Shown here piece after piece: positions 25,691 through 33,889 of a DNA stretch of 64,000 nucleotides. The number at the start of each line of letters is the position of its first letter. Position 1 is the first letter of the stretch. The position numbers and the translations under genes are program-made. The notes under the pieces are model-generated. The model was not told the origin of the DNA and ran no database searches. It worked only from the letters and a program-made list of their open reading frames with translations. The DNA is from an uncultured Lachnospiraceae bacterium. Lineage in GTDB: Bacteria > Bacillota > Clostridia > Lachnospirales > Lachnospiraceae. The DNA lies in assembly GCA_944381515.1 (NCBI GenBank), contig CALWLM010000022.1:34215-98214 (forward strand), written 5' to 3'.

Positions 25691-25900
25691 TATCTTTTGT
25701 ATAGCCCCAGAATGCCGGTCCCTGCGTTTTGACGCCTAGCATACACGCCAGGTGGGTTTCCGCAAATAAACTTCTGCCTTCCACTCGTACGGAGGCCTGA
25801 CATCCGCTTAAAGATATAGGAATCCCTTATGTCAAACTGTAGGTTCAAAAAAACAGGGGTATCGAACATCCCAGGTCGCTACACAACCTCTCTTTGACAC
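25665..25900 (-). ncRNA. ssrS: 6S RNA (SsrS)
   Basis: A non-coding transcript of about 200 bases in the 316-base gap between deoB and the LytB gene. The 5' segment TTGTGTAGC (complement of 25878-25886) pairs fully with GCTATACAA (complement of 25697-25705), giving the long closing stem of 6S RNA. The middle is a largely unpaired region flanked by short stems. The sequence matches my memory of Clostridia 6S RNAs, with AAGCGGATGTCAGGCC and GCGGAAACCCACC blocks. It has a consensus promoter and a terminator. 6S RNA mimics an open promoter and holds the housekeeping RNA polymerase in stationary phase. Alternative: another structured RNA or a leader of the LytB gene. Confidence 0.7.
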
Positions 25901-25906
25901 TATCTG

Positions 25907-25935
25907 ATTATACACCAATTCATCTTACTTGGCAA
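25907..25935 (-). promoter_or_regulatory. Promoter of 6S RNA
   Basis: On the minus strand TTGCCA (25930-25935) and a perfect TATAAT (25907-25912) with a 17-base spacer, immediately after the deoB stop codon. Confidence 0.8.
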
Positions 25936-25939
25936 GAGG

Positions 25940-27100
25940 CTAGACAATCTGATTCAGGAAACTGGTTCCATCCACATCTCCCGCCACGCCAAAATAATCC
26001 AGGATCGTGGCTGCAATATCCGCAAAGGTCGGTCTCGTTCCAATATTGCTCCCCGCTTTAAGAGGCGCGCCCGCCATCACCAGAGGAATATACTCGCGGG
26101 AATGATCTGTGGACGGGGTGGCCGGATCGCAGCCGTGATCCGCCGTTATCATCAGAATGTCCTCCTCGCCCAGCAAAGCCAGCATTTCCGGCAGCCGTTC
26201 GTCAAAATAGGTCAGCGCCTTTGCATAACCGTCTACATCATTTCTATGACCATAGAGCATATCGTAGTCCACCAAATTGGTAAAACACAGACCGTCAAAG
26301 GAATCCTTCATCCGCTCAATGGTCCGGTCGATGCCCTCTGCATTGCTGGCGGTACGAACCGTGGAGCTGATGGATTTGCCTGCAAAAATATCATAGATCT
26401 TGCCAACGCCCCGGGTCTCATAGCCTGCCCGGGCCAAAGCATCCAGCATGGTCTCCTTGGGCGGCACCAAAGAATAATCGTGGCGTCTGGAAGTGCGCTT
26501 AAAAGGATATTCCCCTTCAAAAGGTCTGGCGATAACCCGTCCCACGCCGTAAGGTCCCTGGCAAATTTCTCTGGCAATCTCACAGATACGGTAAAGCTCC
26601 TCAATGGGGATCACACTCTCGTGAGCCGCAATCTGAAGCACGCTGTCGGCGGAGGTATAGACGATCAGAGCTCCGGTGCGCATATGCTCCTGCCCGTAAT
26701 CCTTGATGACTTCGGTGCCGGAGTAGGGCTTATTGCAGAGGATATCCCGTCCTGTCCTTCTTTTCAGCTCATCCAAAAGCTCGTCGGGGAAGCCGTCCGG
26801 AAAAGTAGGCATGGGATTCTCCGAGATCAGTCCGGCAATCTCCCAGTGTCCCGTGGTAGTATCCTTCCCCTTGGAGCTCTCCGCCAGACGGCCAAAGGCT
26901 CCCGCAGGCGAAGGCTCCGGCTGCGCCCACTCCATACCGTCAATATTGAAAAGTCCCAAGCGTCTCATGTTGGGCATGGAAAAATAAGGGCTCGCCGCAG
27001 CGGCCCGCACGGTATTGCTTCCTTCGTCGCCATAGAGCGCCGCATCCGGCAATTCGCCGATCCCTACGCTGTCAAGCACAATCAAAAAAACTCTCTTCAT
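25940..27100 (-). CDS. deoB: Phosphopentomutase
   Basis: A 386-residue Mn-dependent enzyme of the alkaline phosphatase superfamily that interconverts (deoxy)ribose 1- and 5-phosphates in nucleoside salvage. The metal site LDSVGIGELPDA is near residues 8-19. The phosphothreonine region KGKDTTTGHWE is near 85-95, and the second metal cluster ITADHGCDPATPSTDHSREY near 320-340. The start at 27100 follows GGAGG; an in-frame ATG at 27124 lacks a site. No purine nucleoside phosphorylase gene is adjacent. Confidence 0.95.
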   Translation of the reverse strand: MKRVFLIVLDSVGIGELPDAALYGDEGSNTVRAAAASPYFSMPNMRRLGLFNIDGMEWAQPEPSPAGAFGRLAESSKGKDTTTGHWEIAGLISENPMPTFPDGFPDELLDELKRRTGRDILCNKPYSGTEVIKDYGQEHMRTGALIVYTSADSVLQIAAHESVIPIEELYRICEIAREICQGPYGVGRVIARPFEGEYPFKRTSRRHDYSLVPPKETMLDALARAGYETRGVGKIYDIFAGKSISSTVRTASNAEGIDRTIERMKDSFDGLCFTNLVDYDMLYGHRNDVDGYAKALTYFDERLPEMLALLGEEDILMITADHGCDPATPSTDHSREYIPLVMAGAPLKAGSNIGTRPTFADIAATILDYFGVAGDVDGTSFLNQIV

Positions 27101-27170
27101 CACCATTTCCTCCATGATAACCATTCTGTCACTGTGATGCTCTAATTATACACTACTTTGTCTTTTCGCG

Positions 27171-27965
27171 CTACCGCAAAAACTCCGTCATGTTTTTTCG
27201 ATACCACAGCGGCAGAAGCCCCCGCTGAAGCTTGGGATTGGTCCGGGGCTCTATGGCAATATGCTGCACAAAGGTCCGCCACAGCGCGTCCCACTCTTCC
27301 TTTGTCTCTCTGCCGCGAATCATCTCCTCCCAGCCGCTCTCCACCGTATCCATCATATACCAGGGACCACCGGCCGGATGTACGGCGGCCTTTCTCCGGT
27401 TTTCATCATAGATCAGCCAGTTTTCCCCCGGCATCCGCCCGGCAAAATGGGGAGCTATTACAGGAAGCACATGGCATTTGGGCGCAATTCTGGCAAACAG
27501 CACGCCGTTGTCCCAGGCTGCAAAGCGGGTAAAGCCCAAAAACAGGTGACTTTCATTCGCCGCTTTGCGGGCAAGCTCAAACACCCGGCAGACCGCCGTA
27601 TCCTGCAGGCGGTCCGTCACCCCTCTTCCCACGCGAAATCCCCTAAGCACAAAGCGGTACACCGCGTCGGCACGGTCCTGTGCAAAGGATAAGGAAGCCC
27701 GGTAGGCGCCCAGGCAGGCCTCCTCGGATATCCGCCGGCGCACCATCTCCAGCATCTGCCGCGCCTTTTTCTCATCCCGGTCTACATGTAAATAGCGGGC
27801 AAAGAGAGAAGGCTGAAAATTCTCCCCTTCTATCTCCAGAGCCGCCCCCTCTCCGCTCATGCTAAAAAGACAGGCCTCGTACACCGCGCTGAATATATCC
27901 TCCGGCTCCGGTCCGCAGGTAAAGGTAAGGACCGTATCCGGCCCGCCATGAAGATTCTCGTTCAT
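27171..27965 (-). CDS. Radical-SAM-linked DNA metabolism protein (TIGR03915-like)
   Basis: 264 residues. I recognise it as the partner protein regularly encoded beside the radical-SAM DNA repair/modification protein family. It contains FTRFAAWDNGVLFARIAPKCHVLPVIAPHF-like strands (about 165-195) and DRDEKKARQMLEMV near 75. No catalytic motif is obvious and its biochemical role is unknown; relatives are sometimes fused to uracil-DNA glycosylase-like domains. The start at 27965 is six bases after AGGAGG. It begins 13 bases after the radical-SAM gene stops, so both are transcribed from the LexA-controlled promoter. Confidence 0.75.
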   Translation of the reverse strand: MNENLHGGPDTVLTFTCGPEPEDIFSAVYEACLFSMSGEGAALEIEGENFQPSLFARYLHVDRDEKKARQMLEMVRRRISEEACLGAYRASLSFAQDRADAVYRFVLRGFRVGRGVTDRLQDTAVCRVFELARKAANESHLFLGFTRFAAWDNGVLFARIAPKCHVLPVIAPHFAGRMPGENWLIYDENRRKAAVHPAGGPWYMMDTVESGWEEMIRGRETKEEWDALWRTFVQHIAIEPRTNPKLQRGLLPLWYRKNMTEFLR

Positions 27966-27978
27966 TCCCATCCTCCTC

Positions 27979-29535
27979 TCACAGCTGTCCTGTCAGACTG
28001 GACCGGCAGTCCTCCACTGTGGGAACCATGTCCAGATGCATATCGTCAAAAAGAGAGAGCTGGCGGTAGTCCTCCCCTCCATGCTCCACCCGCCAGTTCT
28101 TCTTCCGGTTCTGATCTGCCAGACAGCCCGCGATAAAACTCTCCTCCAGCCGGACAGGCCGGTACATCTTTCCGGCGCAGGTAATAAAATAATGGGCCCG
28201 CTTCAGCACCACCCCCATCTTTTTCAGATCGGGAAAATCCAGGCAGGCGGACCGTCTGGCGCGGATAATCCTCCGGGCGGATTTGACTCCGATCCCCGGC
28301 ACCCGCAGAAGGGTCCCGTAATCCGCCCGGTTCACCTCCACGGGAAAACATTCCAGGTGACGCACAGCCCAGTCGCACTTGGGGTCCAAAAGCACGTTAA
28401 AATTGGGCCGGTTCTCGTCCAGGAGCTCCCCTGCCTCAAAGCCGTAAAAGCGCAGCAGCCAGTCCGCCTGATATAGGCGGTGCTCCCGAAGAAGAGGCGG
28501 TCTCGTCCCCACCGCCGGCAGCAGGCTGTCGTCATTGAGCCCTACATAAGCGGAGTAAAATACCCGTTTCAGATCAAACTTCTGATACAGGGCCTCTGCC
28601 ACCGATAAAATCTGATAGTCCGTCTCCGGTGTGGCCCCAATGATCATCTGAGTGCTCTGCCCCGCCGGAACAAAGCGCGGACGCTCCCCCTTTGCCAGAT
28701 CTCTGCGCAGTCCCGGCCCCGCCTCCAGAGGCGGCAGAGAGCTGACAGAAGGCAGCTGAAACGCCGTCTCGCCAAAACCGCCTTTCTGGCCAGAATCTCT
28801 AAGACCGCCGCCAAAACCGCCGGTCAGGGCCGGACTGTTCCAGTGTTCTCCCGGCCTGCCGTCTTCAATTCTGCCAGGTATTCTCCCTGACGCCCTGCCG
28901 TCGGTCAGCAGCAGTCTTTCCTCGCAGATTCCCCGCTGGATCTGGCGCATCGGCATCAGGATGGACCTGCGGCTCTTATGAGGCGCCAGACTCTTAAGCC
29001 CCTGGGCCGTGGGAAGCTCCAGATTGACGCTCATCCGATCCGCCAGATATCCCACTCTCTCAATTAACTCCGGCGACGCTCCCGGTATGCCCTTGACATG
29101 GATATACCCCCGAAAGCCGTATTTCCTGCGCAGAAGACTCAGGGCCTCATATATCCGTTCCATGGTGGCGTCCGGACTCACCGCCACACCGGAGCTCAGG
29201 AAAAGCCCCTCAATATAGTTGCGCCGGTAAAATTCCATGGTCAGCGTGCAGATCTCCTCCGGCGCAAAAGAAGCGCGTTCCACATCATTGGAACGGCGGT
29301 TGATGCAGTACCTGCAGTCATAGACGCATTCATTGGTCATCAAAATCTTCAGGAGGGAAATGCAGCGGCCGTCCGCCGCAAAGCTGTGACAAATCCCGCA
29401 GGCCGCCGCGCTGCCCAGAGCATGAGCCGCCCCCTGCCGGTCCACGCCGCTGGATGTGCAGGCCGCATCGTATTTGGCCGCATCCGACAATATCTCCAGC
29501 TTTCTCTGCAATGGCAGCTCCTTCTCCACCAACAT
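27979..29535 (-). CDS. Putative DNA repair/modification radical SAM protein (TIGR03916-like)
   Basis: 518 residues. The radical-SAM cluster motif CVYDCRYC (CxxxCxxC) is near residues 68-76 and binds the 4Fe-4S that cleaves S-adenosylmethionine. GYIHVKGIPGASPELIERVG and FSSGVAVSPD-like strands complete the barrel. A C-terminal helix-hairpin-helix, LLRVPGIGVKSARRI near 412, suggests DNA binding. Residues about 200-280 are a Gly/Arg/Pro-rich stretch that looks like an insertion relative to the usual length of about 415. Substrate and lesion are unknown. The start follows GGAGG. Two LexA boxes overlap its promoter, indicating SOS control. Confidence 0.82.
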   Translation of the reverse strand: MLVEKELPLQRKLEILSDAAKYDAACTSSGVDRQGAAHALGSAAACGICHSFAADGRCISLLKILMTNECVYDCRYCINRRSNDVERASFAPEEICTLTMEFYRRNYIEGLFLSSGVAVSPDATMERIYEALSLLRRKYGFRGYIHVKGIPGASPELIERVGYLADRMSVNLELPTAQGLKSLAPHKSRRSILMPMRQIQRGICEERLLLTDGRASGRIPGRIEDGRPGEHWNSPALTGGFGGGLRDSGQKGGFGETAFQLPSVSSLPPLEAGPGLRRDLAKGERPRFVPAGQSTQMIIGATPETDYQILSVAEALYQKFDLKRVFYSAYVGLNDDSLLPAVGTRPPLLREHRLYQADWLLRFYGFEAGELLDENRPNFNVLLDPKCDWAVRHLECFPVEVNRADYGTLLRVPGIGVKSARRIIRARRSACLDFPDLKKMGVVLKRAHYFITCAGKMYRPVRLEESFIAGCLADQNRKKNWRVEHGGEDYRQLSLFDDMHLDMVPTVEDCRSSLTGQL

Positions 29536-29613
29536 AAAAAAAACGCCTCCGTTCTCTGCAAAAAGAGACTGCCGGCCTCTCCTCCGGCGTCTCCGGGACT
29601 GCTGCGGTTTTAT

Positions 29614-29683
29614 CGAACGTATGTTCGCTATAATCGTAGCACAGTCAGGCAGAAAACGCAAGCGTTTTCAGAACGTATGTTCT
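29614..29683 (-). promoter_or_regulatory. Promoter flanked by two LexA (SOS) boxes
   Basis: CGAACGTATGTTCG at 29614-29627 is a perfect Firmicutes LexA box, and AGAACGTATGTTCT at 29670-29683 is a second match to GAACnnnnGTTC. Between them on the minus strand lie TTGCGT (29656-29661) and TACGAT (29633-29638) with a 17-base spacer. One box lies at the transcription start and the other upstream of -35, so LexA could bind both sides of the polymerase. It controls the radical-SAM pair. Confidence 0.85.
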
Positions 29684-29701
29684 GTTTTGGAATCTATAGA
29701 A

Positions 29702-30589
29702 TTACCTATAATCTCTCTGGCCCTCCAGAGCCCGCCTTGCCAGCTCGACAGCCCCCAGAATACCCTGATTGCCCCTGAGGCTGGCCGGAACAATATAATG
29801 CTCCATATCTTCCAGTTCCCGGGTATCCAGATAATCGTTCAAAATCTTTTTCACCTGGGAACGGATCATGGGAAACAGCTGCTCATTTTTCATCACGCCT
29901 CCGCCCAGGATAATAATCCTGGGAGAAAGTACCAGAATCAGATTGACCAGAGCCTGGGCAATATAATGACTCTCCATATCCCAAACCTTGGCATCGTCCT
30001 GCAGTCTCTCCGCCGGCCGCCCCCAGCGGTCCGCTATGGCCGGGCCGGAAGCCATTCCCTCAAAGCAGGTGCCATGAAAGGGACAGTTTCCCTCGTATCC
30101 ATCCCTGGGGTGACGGCGCAGCAGCATATGTCCCGCCTCCGGATGGAGCATCCCGTGAAGCAGATGACCGTCCACGGCAATACCTGCGCCGATACCGGTG
30201 CCAATGCTGACGTAGAGTACGCTGTCCAGGCCCTTCGCCGCCCCAAAGGTCAGCTCCCCCAGACAGGCTCCGTTCATATCCGTATCCAGTCCCGCCGGTA
30301 CATGCAGCGCCCTTTTTAACGTTCCCAAAAGATCGAATCGCTGCCACGCCTCCTTGGGCGTATCCAGGATATAGCCGTAGGTAGGCGACCCTTTTCGCAG
30401 ATCCACGGGACCAAAGCTGGCCACTCCGATAGCGTCTATCTCCTTATCCGCAAAATAGGCGATGATGTCCGCCGTCGTCTCCTGCGGTCCTCTGGTCGGT
30501 ATGGTGATCTGCTCCAAAATCTTCCCTTCCGGCGTTGCAACCGCGCAGATCATATTGCTTCCTCTGGCCTCCAGGCCTCCCAGTCTCAT
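29702..30589 (-). CDS. ROK family sugar kinase (fructokinase-like)
   Basis: 295 residues. The start MRLGGLEARGSNMICAVA corresponds to the ROK phosphate-1 loop of fructokinases, with Asn-Met replacing the more usual Lys-Phe/Thr. SIGTGIGAGI is the second phosphate loop, and GHMLLRRHPRD with CPFHGTCFEG is the ROK zinc-binding His/Cys cluster. It probably phosphorylates fructose or mannose with ATP. It ends 31 bases before the nearest LexA box, but that promoter points the other way relative to its own start, so SOS control does not follow. The upstream gap to smpB is only 63 bases. Confidence 0.82.
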   Translation of the reverse strand: MRLGGLEARGSNMICAVATPEGKILEQITIPTRGPQETTADIIAYFADKEIDAIGVASFGPVDLRKGSPTYGYILDTPKEAWQRFDLLGTLKRALHVPAGLDTDMNGACLGELTFGAAKGLDSVLYVSIGTGIGAGIAVDGHLLHGMLHPEAGHMLLRRHPRDGYEGNCPFHGTCFEGMASGPAIADRWGRPAERLQDDAKVWDMESHYIAQALVNLILVLSPRIIILGGGVMKNEQLFPMIRSQVKKILNDYLDTRELEDMEHYIVPASLRGNQGILGAVELARRALEGQRDYR

Positions 30590-30652
30590 GTTGTCATTCC
30601 TCCCCCAGCTGTCCGGCTGCCCCCGCAGCCCCTTCTCCTTTTGCCCGCCGCT

Positions 30653-31117
30653 TTAAATTCTGGCGCGGAACTCCCTCTCCGCCTCTCTCTGCTGGTCTCT
30701 TTTGGCGATGGTATCTCTCTTGTCATAGAGCTTCTTGCCTCTGGCAAGCCCCACCTCCACCTTGACCAGGCTGTCTTTAAAATATACCCGCAGAGGCACC
30801 AGCGTATAACCCTTCTGCTCCACTCTGGCGGAAAGCTTATTGATTTCATAGCGGTGCAGCAAAAGCTTGCGCACCCGCAGCGGATCCTTGTTGAAAATAT
30901 TTCCCTTCTCATAAGGGCTTATGTGCATATTATAAACGAAAAGCTCGCCCCGTTCAATACGGATAAAGGATTCCTTAAGACTGCACTTGCCCATGCGCAA
31001 AGACTTCACTTCCGTCCCCGCCAGGCTGATCCCCGCCTCATAGGTGTCTTCAATAAAATAATCGTGATAAGCCTTCTTATTATTGGCTATCAGCTTAATT
31101 CCTTCTTTTTTTCCCAT
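30653..31117 (-). CDS. smpB: SsrA-binding protein SmpB
   Basis: 154 residues, the normal length. It binds tmRNA and delivers it to stalled ribosomes for trans-translation. Typical motifs are present: [27 protein letters not shown], the core [11 protein letters not shown], and the basic C-terminal tail [12 protein letters not shown] that folds into the decoding site. It lies downstream of secG, a common Firmicutes order (secG, rnr, smpB) but without rnr here. No tmRNA gene is visible nearby. Confidence 0.95.
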   Translation of the reverse strand: MGKKEGIKLIANNKKAYHDYFIEDTYEAGISLAGTEVKSLRMGKCSLKESFIRIERGELFVYNMHISPYEKGNIFNKDPLRVRKLLLHRYEINKLSARVEQKGYTLVPLRVYFKDSLVKVEVGLARGKKLYDKRDTIAKRDQQREAEREFRARI

Positions 31118-31201
31118 TTTTAAATCCCGGCCCCAGGGGCCGTTCCCCCGCTTTCATAATTGATGACTGCTGCACAGACAAAATTCCCCGAATGTGAAAA
31201 C

Positions 31202-31256
31202 AGGCCCATCGCTTTGCCGAAGCAGTGCCTCTTCTTTGGCAAAGCGATGAGCCCTG
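31202..31256 (-). terminator. Terminator after secG
   Basis: A 12-bp perfect stem (31207-31218 with 31238-31249), extended by several further pairs and followed on the minus strand by GTTTTC. It separates secG from smpB. Confidence 0.65.
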
Positions 31257-31269
31257 TTGCCGCTCATTG

Positions 31270-31515
31270 TCAGCTGAACACCGGAAGATTCAAAACCAGG
31301 GACAAGATCATGAATGCAATCACCAGATACTTCGTCACCTTTTCGATCTTGCCTTCCGCAGAACGTCCCTTGTTCTTGCTCCAGAAGGTCTCTCCTCCGC
31401 CGCTGACCGCACCGGACAGACCGCCGGACTCGCCGTCCTGCACCAGCACAATGCCAACCAGGAACACGGATATCAGTATAAACAATACCATTATTACAGT
31501 TTTCAGAGCCGCCAT
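31270..31515 (-). CDS. secG: Protein-export membrane subunit SecG
   Basis: 81 residues with two membrane segments (about 6-26 and 56-76). They flank the conserved cytoplasmic loop VLVQDGESGGLSGAVSGG and ETFWSKNKGR. It is the small accessory subunit of the SecYEG channel. AGGAGG seven bases upstream sets the start at 31515. It is monocistronic, ending at a hairpin. Confidence 0.92.
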   Translation of the reverse strand: MAALKTVIMVLFILISVFLVGIVLVQDGESGGLSGAVSGGGETFWSKNKGRSAEGKIEKVTKYLVIAFMILSLVLNLPVFS

Positions 31516-31604
31516 CTTCACACCTCCTATGGTCAAACAGGCTTATCATACCATACTTTTCGCCCCATTTCAACCATTTTTGCGAAACTTCTCCCCTGCT
31601 GAGC

Positions 31605-32309
31605 CTACTTCTCTACCCGCAGCATCCGATATCCCACGCCGATATGGGTCTGTATATAGCGGGGTTCGGAAGGTACCGGCTCGATCTTTTTGCGCAGAGC
31701 CGCCATGAACACACGCAGGGAAGGCGTATCGGACATAAGGGTGCTGCCCCATACCTCTTTCAGAATATAATTGTGGGTCAGCACCTTGCCCGTATTGCGG
31801 GCCAGCAGGCATAAAAGCTTGTACTCGATGGGCGTCAGATGGATTTCCTTTCCTTCCACATAGACGCAGGCCGCCGCATAGTCAATGGCAAGATCGCCAT
31901 TTACATAATGGCTGTTCTCCTCCTCCTGATATTCCCGCATTGAATGGACACGCCGCAGCGCCACCCGCAGACGGGCCAGAAACTCATCGATGCTGAAAGG
32001 CTTGGTCAGATAATCATCCGCCCCTGCGTCCAGAGCCTCCACTTTATCGGAATCCTCGCTGCGGGCGCTGATGACAATAATCGGCATGGAAGACCAGGTA
32101 CGCACCCTCTTTATAATTTCCACTCCCTCCATGTCCGGCAGTCCCAGATCCAGCAGCATTACATCCGGCTGCCCGGCAGCGGCCTTTCCAACCGCCTCTT
32201 CTCCGGTCCTGGCCGCAATATACTGATAGCCCTGGGTTTCCAGCGTCGTACAAATCAGGTTTCGTATTGGAAAGTCGTCCTCCACCACCAGAATCTTTAC
32301 CTTATCCAT
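31605..32309 (-). CDS. KdpE-like response regulator (OmpR family)
   Basis: 234 residues. The receiver domain (1-118) has acidic VVEDD, the phosphoacceptor Asp in MLLDLGLPD (about residue 54) and Lys in LTKPFSIDEF. The OmpR/PhoB winged-helix domain (about 135-232) ends with HIGVGYRM. It is closest in pattern to KdpE, the potassium regulator, but no kdpFABC is present. The ATG overlaps the end of the sensor kinase gene by 8 bases. Confidence 0.88.
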   Translation of the reverse strand: MDKVKILVVEDDFPIRNLICTTLETQGYQYIAARTGEEAVGKAAAGQPDVMLLDLGLPDMEGVEIIKRVRTWSSMPIIVISARSEDSDKVEALDAGADDYLTKPFSIDEFLARLRVALRRVHSMREYQEEENSHYVNGDLAIDYAAACVYVEGKEIHLTPIEYKLLCLLARNTGKVLTHNYILKEVWGSTLMSDTPSLRVFMAALRKKIEPVPSEPRYIQTHIGVGYRMLRVEK

Positions 32310-33885
32310 CGCATCTTACCTCCGCAGATTGTAGTGTAAACCAAAACACCGCCCCATGGGGAACCGCCTCGCGGACTCCGATCTGTCCTCCATGAGCTGT
32401 GATAATGCCTTTGCAGAGCGCCAGCCCCAGCCCCATGCCCCTGCGTCCATCGACGCCCGCATCCCGGCCCGTATAAAACATCTCAAATATTTTATCCCGA
32501 TCCGGCGCAGCTATACCCGGACCATCGTCCGCCACCTCCCAGAGCACCGCCGTCTTTTCCCGCCTGACCCGGATCTGAATGTGAGAACCGGACGGCGTGT
32601 AGCGCACCGCATTATTCAAAATATTAACCAGGACCTGAACGATGAGACGGGCGTCCATCCGCGCCATAAGCATATCGTCCTCCACTTCCCAGGTGAGGGT
32701 TCTTTCCTTTACCCGGCTGTCCAGATGCGCCACCGCCTCCCGAACCACGTCCTCCGCAAACTCCGCCTCCAGATGCAGCTGCAGGGCCCCGTCCTCCATA
32801 CGGGTGATGGACAGAAGATTTTCCACCAGACTGATCAGCCAGCGGGATTCTTCCTCAATATTCCTGTACAGAGCCGCTCTCTGCTCCTCGCTCATAGACG
32901 TTCCGCTCTCCAGCAGGATGCCGGCATTGCCGGAAATACTGGTCAGAGGGGTGCGCAGATCATGGGAAATGCTGCGCAGCATATTGGCCCGCAGATTTTC
33001 CTTCTGAGCCCGCATGGCTATTTCGCCCTTCTCCCGGTTCAGCCTCTCCCGCTCCAGAGCCAGACTGCACTGATCCGCCACCGCCAGCAGCAAATTTCTC
33101 TCCACCGGATCCGCATCCGTCCCGTCAGGAGGGAGGAGGCCGATCACCGCCTGCGCCTGTTTTTGTCCCCGTATGGCCAAATAAAAGGCCGCCGCCTCGG
33201 AAAAACGTCCGGTCATCCGGCCGGCGAAACGATTGTTCTCCCACACCCAGCGAAGAGCCTGAACATCCGAAAGCTGTGACGGCACGGCCCTCTCCCCCAC
33301 CCACTCGGGCCAGATACGGGTAAGACGCAGGCCGCCCTGGCCATCAGGTTCATAGACCGTCACCGGACAGCCGGACAGTTTGTGCATCTGCACCGCAGCC
33401 GTCCGAAGGATTTCTCCCGCTCGCTCCGCTTTCTGCAGCTTTTGGCTGGTCTCCAAAAGAACCCCCGTCCGGTAGGCCCGTTCATCCGCCTTTGCAGCCT
33501 GATTTTTGATCCGCATCGTAAGCGCTGTGGTAATAAAGCTGACCGCCACCATGACGACAAAAGTCATCGGATAGTCGGGATCATAGACCCGCAGAGTAAA
33601 TCTGGGCTCGGTAAAAAGATAGTTATATAAAATCATGCCGGCAAAAGAAGAAACCGCCGCATACAGCCACCCTCCGCAGTGAAGAGCAATCAGCTGAACG
33701 CACAGAATATAGACCATCAAAATATTGGCCGAAGCCAGCCTAAGCTCACGGAAAACCAGGCCCACTCCCGATGCCGCTGCCAGCAAAAGCGCCGCCTTAA
33801 GCAGGCCTGACCAGGACAGCCGCATTCCGCGGCCTGCCGGCCGGTCAAAGTCATAATCCTCTTCTATCCGCCGTTTCTTTCCCAT
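32302..33885 (-). CDS. KdpD-like sensor kinase lacking the N-terminal KdpD domain
   Basis: 527 residues. It begins directly with the DUF4118-type four-helix membrane unit of KdpD (about 25-120), then a GAF-like region (about 150-290) and HisKA with SISHDLRTPLTSISG. The HATPase has NNAVRYTPSG, DDGPGIA and GMGLGLALCKGI. The cytoplasmic KdpD and universal-stress-protein domains of classical KdpD (about 370 residues) are absent, and the reading frame upstream belongs to another gene. GGAGG sets the start at 33885. It follows the DUF2079 gene by four bases and is coupled to the KdpE-like regulator. Confidence 0.85.
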   Translation of the reverse strand: MGKKRRIEEDYDFDRPAGRGMRLSWSGLLKAALLLAAASGVGLVFRELRLASANILMVYILCVQLIALHCGGWLYAAVSSFAGMILYNYLFTEPRFTLRVYDPDYPMTFVVMVAVSFITTALTMRIKNQAAKADERAYRTGVLLETSQKLQKAERAGEILRTAAVQMHKLSGCPVTVYEPDGQGGLRLTRIWPEWVGERAVPSQLSDVQALRWVWENNRFAGRMTGRFSEAAAFYLAIRGQKQAQAVIGLLPPDGTDADPVERNLLLAVADQCSLALERERLNREKGEIAMRAQKENLRANMLRSISHDLRTPLTSISGNAGILLESGTSMSEEQRAALYRNIEEESRWLISLVENLLSITRMEDGALQLHLEAEFAEDVVREAVAHLDSRVKERTLTWEVEDDMLMARMDARLIVQVLVNILNNAVRYTPSGSHIQIRVRREKTAVLWEVADDGPGIAAPDRDKIFEMFYTGRDAGVDGRRGMGLGLALCKGIITAHGGQIGVREAVPHGAVFWFTLQSAEVRCDG

Positions 33886-33889
33886 TGCG

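Noticed and set aside
25624..25939. A riboswitch controlling the LytB gene
   Set aside because: The closing stem, internal loop, own promoter and terminator fit a free-standing 6S RNA better than a leader.
29702..30589. ROK kinase as part of the SOS operon
   Set aside because: It is transcribed toward the LexA-controlled promoter, not from it; its own start lies 900 bases upstream.
30653..31117. A tmRNA gene near smpB
   Set aside because: No ANDYALAA-type tag frame or tRNA-Ala-like end is visible in the flanking gaps.
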